From Frigoribacterium sp. CG_9.8 (GTDB lineage Bacteria; Actinomycetota; Actinomycetes; Actinomycetales; Microbacteriaceae): 64,000 nt of DNA. The translations under genes and the position numbers were made by a program. Positions 60,614-64,000 of this stretch are shown piece after piece (position 1 is the first letter of the stretch; the number at the start of each line of letters is the position of its first letter). The stretch is taken from NCBI RefSeq assembly GCF_015751965.1, contig NZ_JADOVH010000004.1:124001-188000 (forward strand), given 5' to 3'. The notes below the pieces were generated by a model. The model searched no databases and had not been told where the DNA came from. It saw only the letters and a list, made by a program, of their open reading frames with translations.

Positions 60614-61143
60614 GGTGTGCTCTCGGCGTTCATTATCAATTGGGTTCGAAGGGCGGCGAGCGCGCGTCTTTGCAGTTGCTTCACGGCTCCGGTGGACTTG
60701 CCCATGATCTGGGCTGTGCCATCAAGCGAGAGGTCGGCGATGATTCTCAACGCGAGCACCTCCCGATAATCGTCCGGTAATGATTGGAGCAAAACCTGCA
60801 CGTGCGAGTGCGACGCCAGCGCGATGTCTTCCGCCGAATGCGTTGTGCGCAGGTCGCTCTCCGGGTCGTATTCCGAGACACTCGGAGCCGTACTGCGACG
60901 CCGATGATGATCGACAACTCGCGCGTGGGCGATGCTGAAGAGAAGCGCTCGAAGGCCATCTGCGCCGCCGCTGATTTCTGGCAGCCGGGGAAAGAGGGCG
61001 AGAAAGACATCTTGGGTGACCGCTTCCGGATCCGCGAGACCCTGGGATCGCAAGTAGCCGCTAACCGTGGCCGCATGCTGCCGATAGGCGACGGTGAACA
61101 GCAAACGCTCATCGGCATTCGATCCACCGCTCCTCACTACCAA
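60610..61143 (-). CDS. ECF-type RNA polymerase sigma factor
   Basis: 177 aa. Sigma-2 region: LLFTVAYRQHAATVSGYLRSQGLADPEAVTQDVFLALFPRLPEI; linker rich in Ser/Asp; sigma-4 region: LLQSLPDDYREVLALRIIADLSLDGTAQIMGKSTGAVKQLQRRALAALR. This is a group 4 (ECF) sigma factor, controlling an envelope or stress regulon. The overlap with the downstream membrane protein supports sigma/anti-sigma pairing. Confidence 0.93.
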   Translation of the reverse strand: MVVRSGGSNADERLLFTVAYRQHAATVSGYLRSQGLADPEAVTQDVFLALFPRLPEISGGADGLRALLFSIAHARVVDHHRRRSTAPSVSEYDPESDLRTTHSAEDIALASHSHVQVLLQSLPDDYREVLALRIIADLSLDGTAQIMGKSTGAVKQLQRRALAALRTQLIMNAESTP

Positions 61144-61231
61144 TCTCCTCCAGTCGCCTGCATGGCCGCGGACTACGTCAGCCGACCGAAGGCACGCCTG
61201 TCACCAGACGGCCGTCGGCTATATGCAGATG

Positions 61232-61795
61232 TTACGGGCGACTGGTCTTCTTGTGGTCCGCACCCGTCGCCGCCTGGCTGGGCAGAACCGGGGCGGCCAG
61301 GGCGACAGACTCGTCCGAGGTCGTGTCCTCAGACTCCGAGGTCGTGTTTTCAGACTCAGAAGTCGTGTCCTTCGACTTAGATGAAGTGTCGGTCGAACGA
61401 TGTGAGGCGGACTTTTTGTCAGCGATTACTGTGGCGCAATAGGTGGCGACCTTCTCCGCGCCCGAAGCCGCGGTGACCAGCGATCCGTAGGCGGTCGACT
61501 TGGTCCCGAGGCCTCCGTGCGTGAAGGCGTTGCAGAGCCCGAACGCGGCCGCACCCTTGGCATCCGGACCCTTCGATGCGGAGGTGGAGTCGGGCCCATC
61601 CGTTGAATCGGCGGTGTCAGCCTTCGCGGACTTCGTGGGATCCGGCTTCGCGCTGTCGGCGTGGACGATTCCCTGCGAAGCCTCGGGAAGGTTGCCGGCG
61701 ACGGCCACGGCTGCGGTTCCCCCTGCAGCGACGGCTGCGACGCCGAGCACTCCGAGGGCAATCTTGCTACTGATCAACACGGTGAAGAAAGACAT
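61232..61795 (-). CDS. Secreted or membrane-anchored protein with two cysteines, ECF-cluster
   Basis: 187 aa from the ATG at 61795 (MSFFTVLISSKIALGVLGVAAVAAGGTAAVAVAG, a signal/anchor). An Asp/Ser/Lys/Thr-rich linker follows, then a small domain AFGLCNAFTHGGLGTKSTAYGSLVTAASGAEKVATYCATVIADKK with two Cys that could form a disulfide, and a Ser/Glu/Asp low-complexity tail. I do not know its function; similar proteins are often encoded next to ECF sigma factors in Actinobacteria, and it is likely regulon-related. Confidence 0.8.
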   Translation of the reverse strand: MSFFTVLISSKIALGVLGVAAVAAGGTAAVAVAGNLPEASQGIVHADSAKPDPTKSAKADTADSTDGPDSTSASKGPDAKGAAAFGLCNAFTHGGLGTKSTAYGSLVTAASGAEKVATYCATVIADKKSASHRSTDTSSKSKDTTSESENTTSESEDTTSDESVALAAPVLPSQAATGADHKKTSRP

Positions 61796-61913
61796 GAATG
61801 AATCCCTAACTCTTGCTTTATTGCAAGCCCCACAGCATGCACGGCTCGTAAACCTGTAATCGTTGAGGTTGTCGAAAAGGTTACGGACGATGTCAAATCC
61901 GCTCCGAAACGAC

Positions 61914-62414
61914 CTAAGCGGCGGGCAAGAACTCGTCCCACTCGGCCTCGGCACGCTCGACCCCGCGCACCAGCCACGCCGTGCCATGGGGTGGTTTCGG
62001 CCGCACCCGCAGGGTCCAGTTCATCTCGGCTGGGGTGCGGTCACCCTTCATGTTGTTGCACCGCAGACAACACGCCACGAGGTTTTCCCAGCTGTCGGCA
62101 CCCCCACGTGAGCGCGGCAGAACATGGTCGATCGTGTTCGCCGCTCCCCCGCAATATCCGCAGCGCTGCCCGTCGCGTCTCAGCACGCCGCGACGCGATA
62201 CCGGGATGAGTCGACTGTTCGGGATGCGCACATACCGAGTCAGCAGGATGACAGAGGGTCGGGCGTACGAGCCAGATGCGGACCAGACCGGATGCCCGGC
62301 ATCCGCAGCAATAATCGTCGCCTTCTGGTTCATCACGAGCACGAGCGCTCGCTTGAACGACACCACGGCGAGGGGCTCGAAGCCCGCGTTGAGGACCAGC
62401 GTGCGCATTGTCAT
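61914..62414 (-). CDS. HNH endonuclease-family protein
   Basis: 166 aa. An N-terminal region (TLVLNAGFEPLAVVSFKRALVLVMNQKATI) is typical of the common actinobacterial HNH protein. The HNH fold contains the zinc pairs CGYC and CLRC, and the catalytic segment is TIDHVLPRSRGGADSWENLVACCLRCNNMKGDRTP. A second in-frame ATG at 62408 is equally possible. Chromosomal role undefined; not part of a visible phage or IS. Confidence 0.92.
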   Translation of the reverse strand: MTMRTLVLNAGFEPLAVVSFKRALVLVMNQKATIIAADAGHPVWSASGSYARPSVILLTRYVRIPNSRLIPVSRRGVLRRDGQRCGYCGGAANTIDHVLPRSRGGADSWENLVACCLRCNNMKGDRTPAEMNWTLRVRPKPPHGTAWLVRGVERAEAEWDEFLPAA

Positions 62415-62747
62415 CCTTTCGAAAATGCCTGGACGGCTTCCAGGTAGATCGATGCACCTTGGTTCTGCGAGACGGTTTTGAACGCGGTCACCAGTCGGTT
62501 TCAGACAAACAAAAAGACACTGTCAATTCGACAGTGCCTGATTCTTGCCCGCGTGGAAGTCCACCCGTTGTTGACAGCAGTGCCGTATGAAAAAGTACGC
62601 GCGCGCATCCACGGATTGGATGACTCGTGACGGTGACATCAGGCTCTTTCCGAAATCGGCTCTCAGAATTGCAAGAATCTCAGCGTAACCCAGAAAATTC
62701 TTACATTAGAGGGTGCGACGCGCACGAAATGAAGCGTTAACGCGTTG
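62415..62747. other. 333-bp gap between HNH and dtxR-family genes
   Basis: No gene supported. It holds the terminator at 62511-62538 and a perfect palindrome GCGTTAACGC (62734-62743) just after the DtxR-family stop codon. Confidence 0.5.
62511..62538 (-). terminator. Rho-independent terminator on the minus strand
   Basis: A 9-bp stem (62530-62538 with 62516-62524, one G-T/T-G wobble) with AATTC loop is followed on the minus strand by five T. It would end transcripts of the DtxR-family gene 200 bp upstream. Confidence 0.8.

Positions 62748-64000
<1,253 letters not shown>

Noticed and set aside
61174-61231. Possible ECF-type promoter sequence upstream of the sigma gene
   Set aside because: No convincing -35/-10 pair could be defined by eye, so it is not listed as a feature.

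Overview
The window looks like a chromosomal segment of a high-GC Actinomycetota, most likely a Micrococcales/Microbacteriaceae-type soil or freshwater bacterium. The evidence is the GC-rich codon use, frequent GTG starts, a DtxR-type iron regulator with a recognisable DtxR box, CsoR copper control, an actinobacterial-style heliorhodopsin, and the galU / 5-formyl-THF cyclo-ligase / FmdB / MscL neighbourhood. Genus-level assignment is inference.

Layout. 0-4 kb: tail of a membrane-anchored subtilase (cut by the left edge), then a polar amino-acid ABC importer (substrate-binding lipoprotein, permease, ATPase) and a GNAT enzyme. 4-8.2 kb: class I ribonucleotide reductase, nrdA then nrdB on the minus strand. 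A 28-codon ORF after the nrdA stop carries the missing C-terminal CxxC redox tail, and the promoter holds two NrdR-like boxes 32 bp apart plus paired DnaA boxes. 8.3-19 kb: MFS exporter, aldo/keto reductase, DUF4349 lipoprotein, an ABC exporter pair, tRNA-Ala with terminator, and the housekeeping block GNAT, galU, 5-FCL, FmdB, mscL. 19-28.5 kb: a 1257-aa SF1-helicase-like protein with degenerate catalytic motifs, a coiled-coil membrane protein, a 66-nt RNA-type hairpin, an aminotransferase, an MFS protein, thyA, and a flavin-binding protein.

28.5-50 kb: two copper-efflux loci (copA-copZ-csoR, and a second HMA protein divergent from a CPH-type ATPase) with the same palindromic CsoR-type operator. 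Between them lie PadR-AarF, a GlpP-type antiterminator gene followed by a terminator-containing leader and a four-gene catabolic operon (AGPS-like FAD oxidase, SDR, FGGY kinase, MFS), a vWA protein, small membrane proteins, a deacetylase and an SGNH hydrolase. A heliorhodopsin follows the second copper locus. 50-60 kb: a nitrogen-scavenging group (SDR, nitrilase-family amidohydrolase, NCS1 permease, amidase, DUF1989), a complete IS3-family element with a 3-bp target duplication inserted at the arsC stop codon, arsC, a ROK repressor and tRNA-Arg. 60-64 kb: ECF sigma factor with a membrane partner, a secreted Cys-containing protein, HNH endonuclease, a DtxR regulator with its box, and the start of serC (cut by the right edge).

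Many gene ends and starts carry short tandem repeats (6-21 bp units), suggesting active slipped-strand expansion in this genome. The most novel signals are the detached NrdA redox tail, the GlpP-controlled operon of unknown substrate, the + strand hairpin with a GNRA loop, and the catalytically degenerate helicase/nuclease protein.
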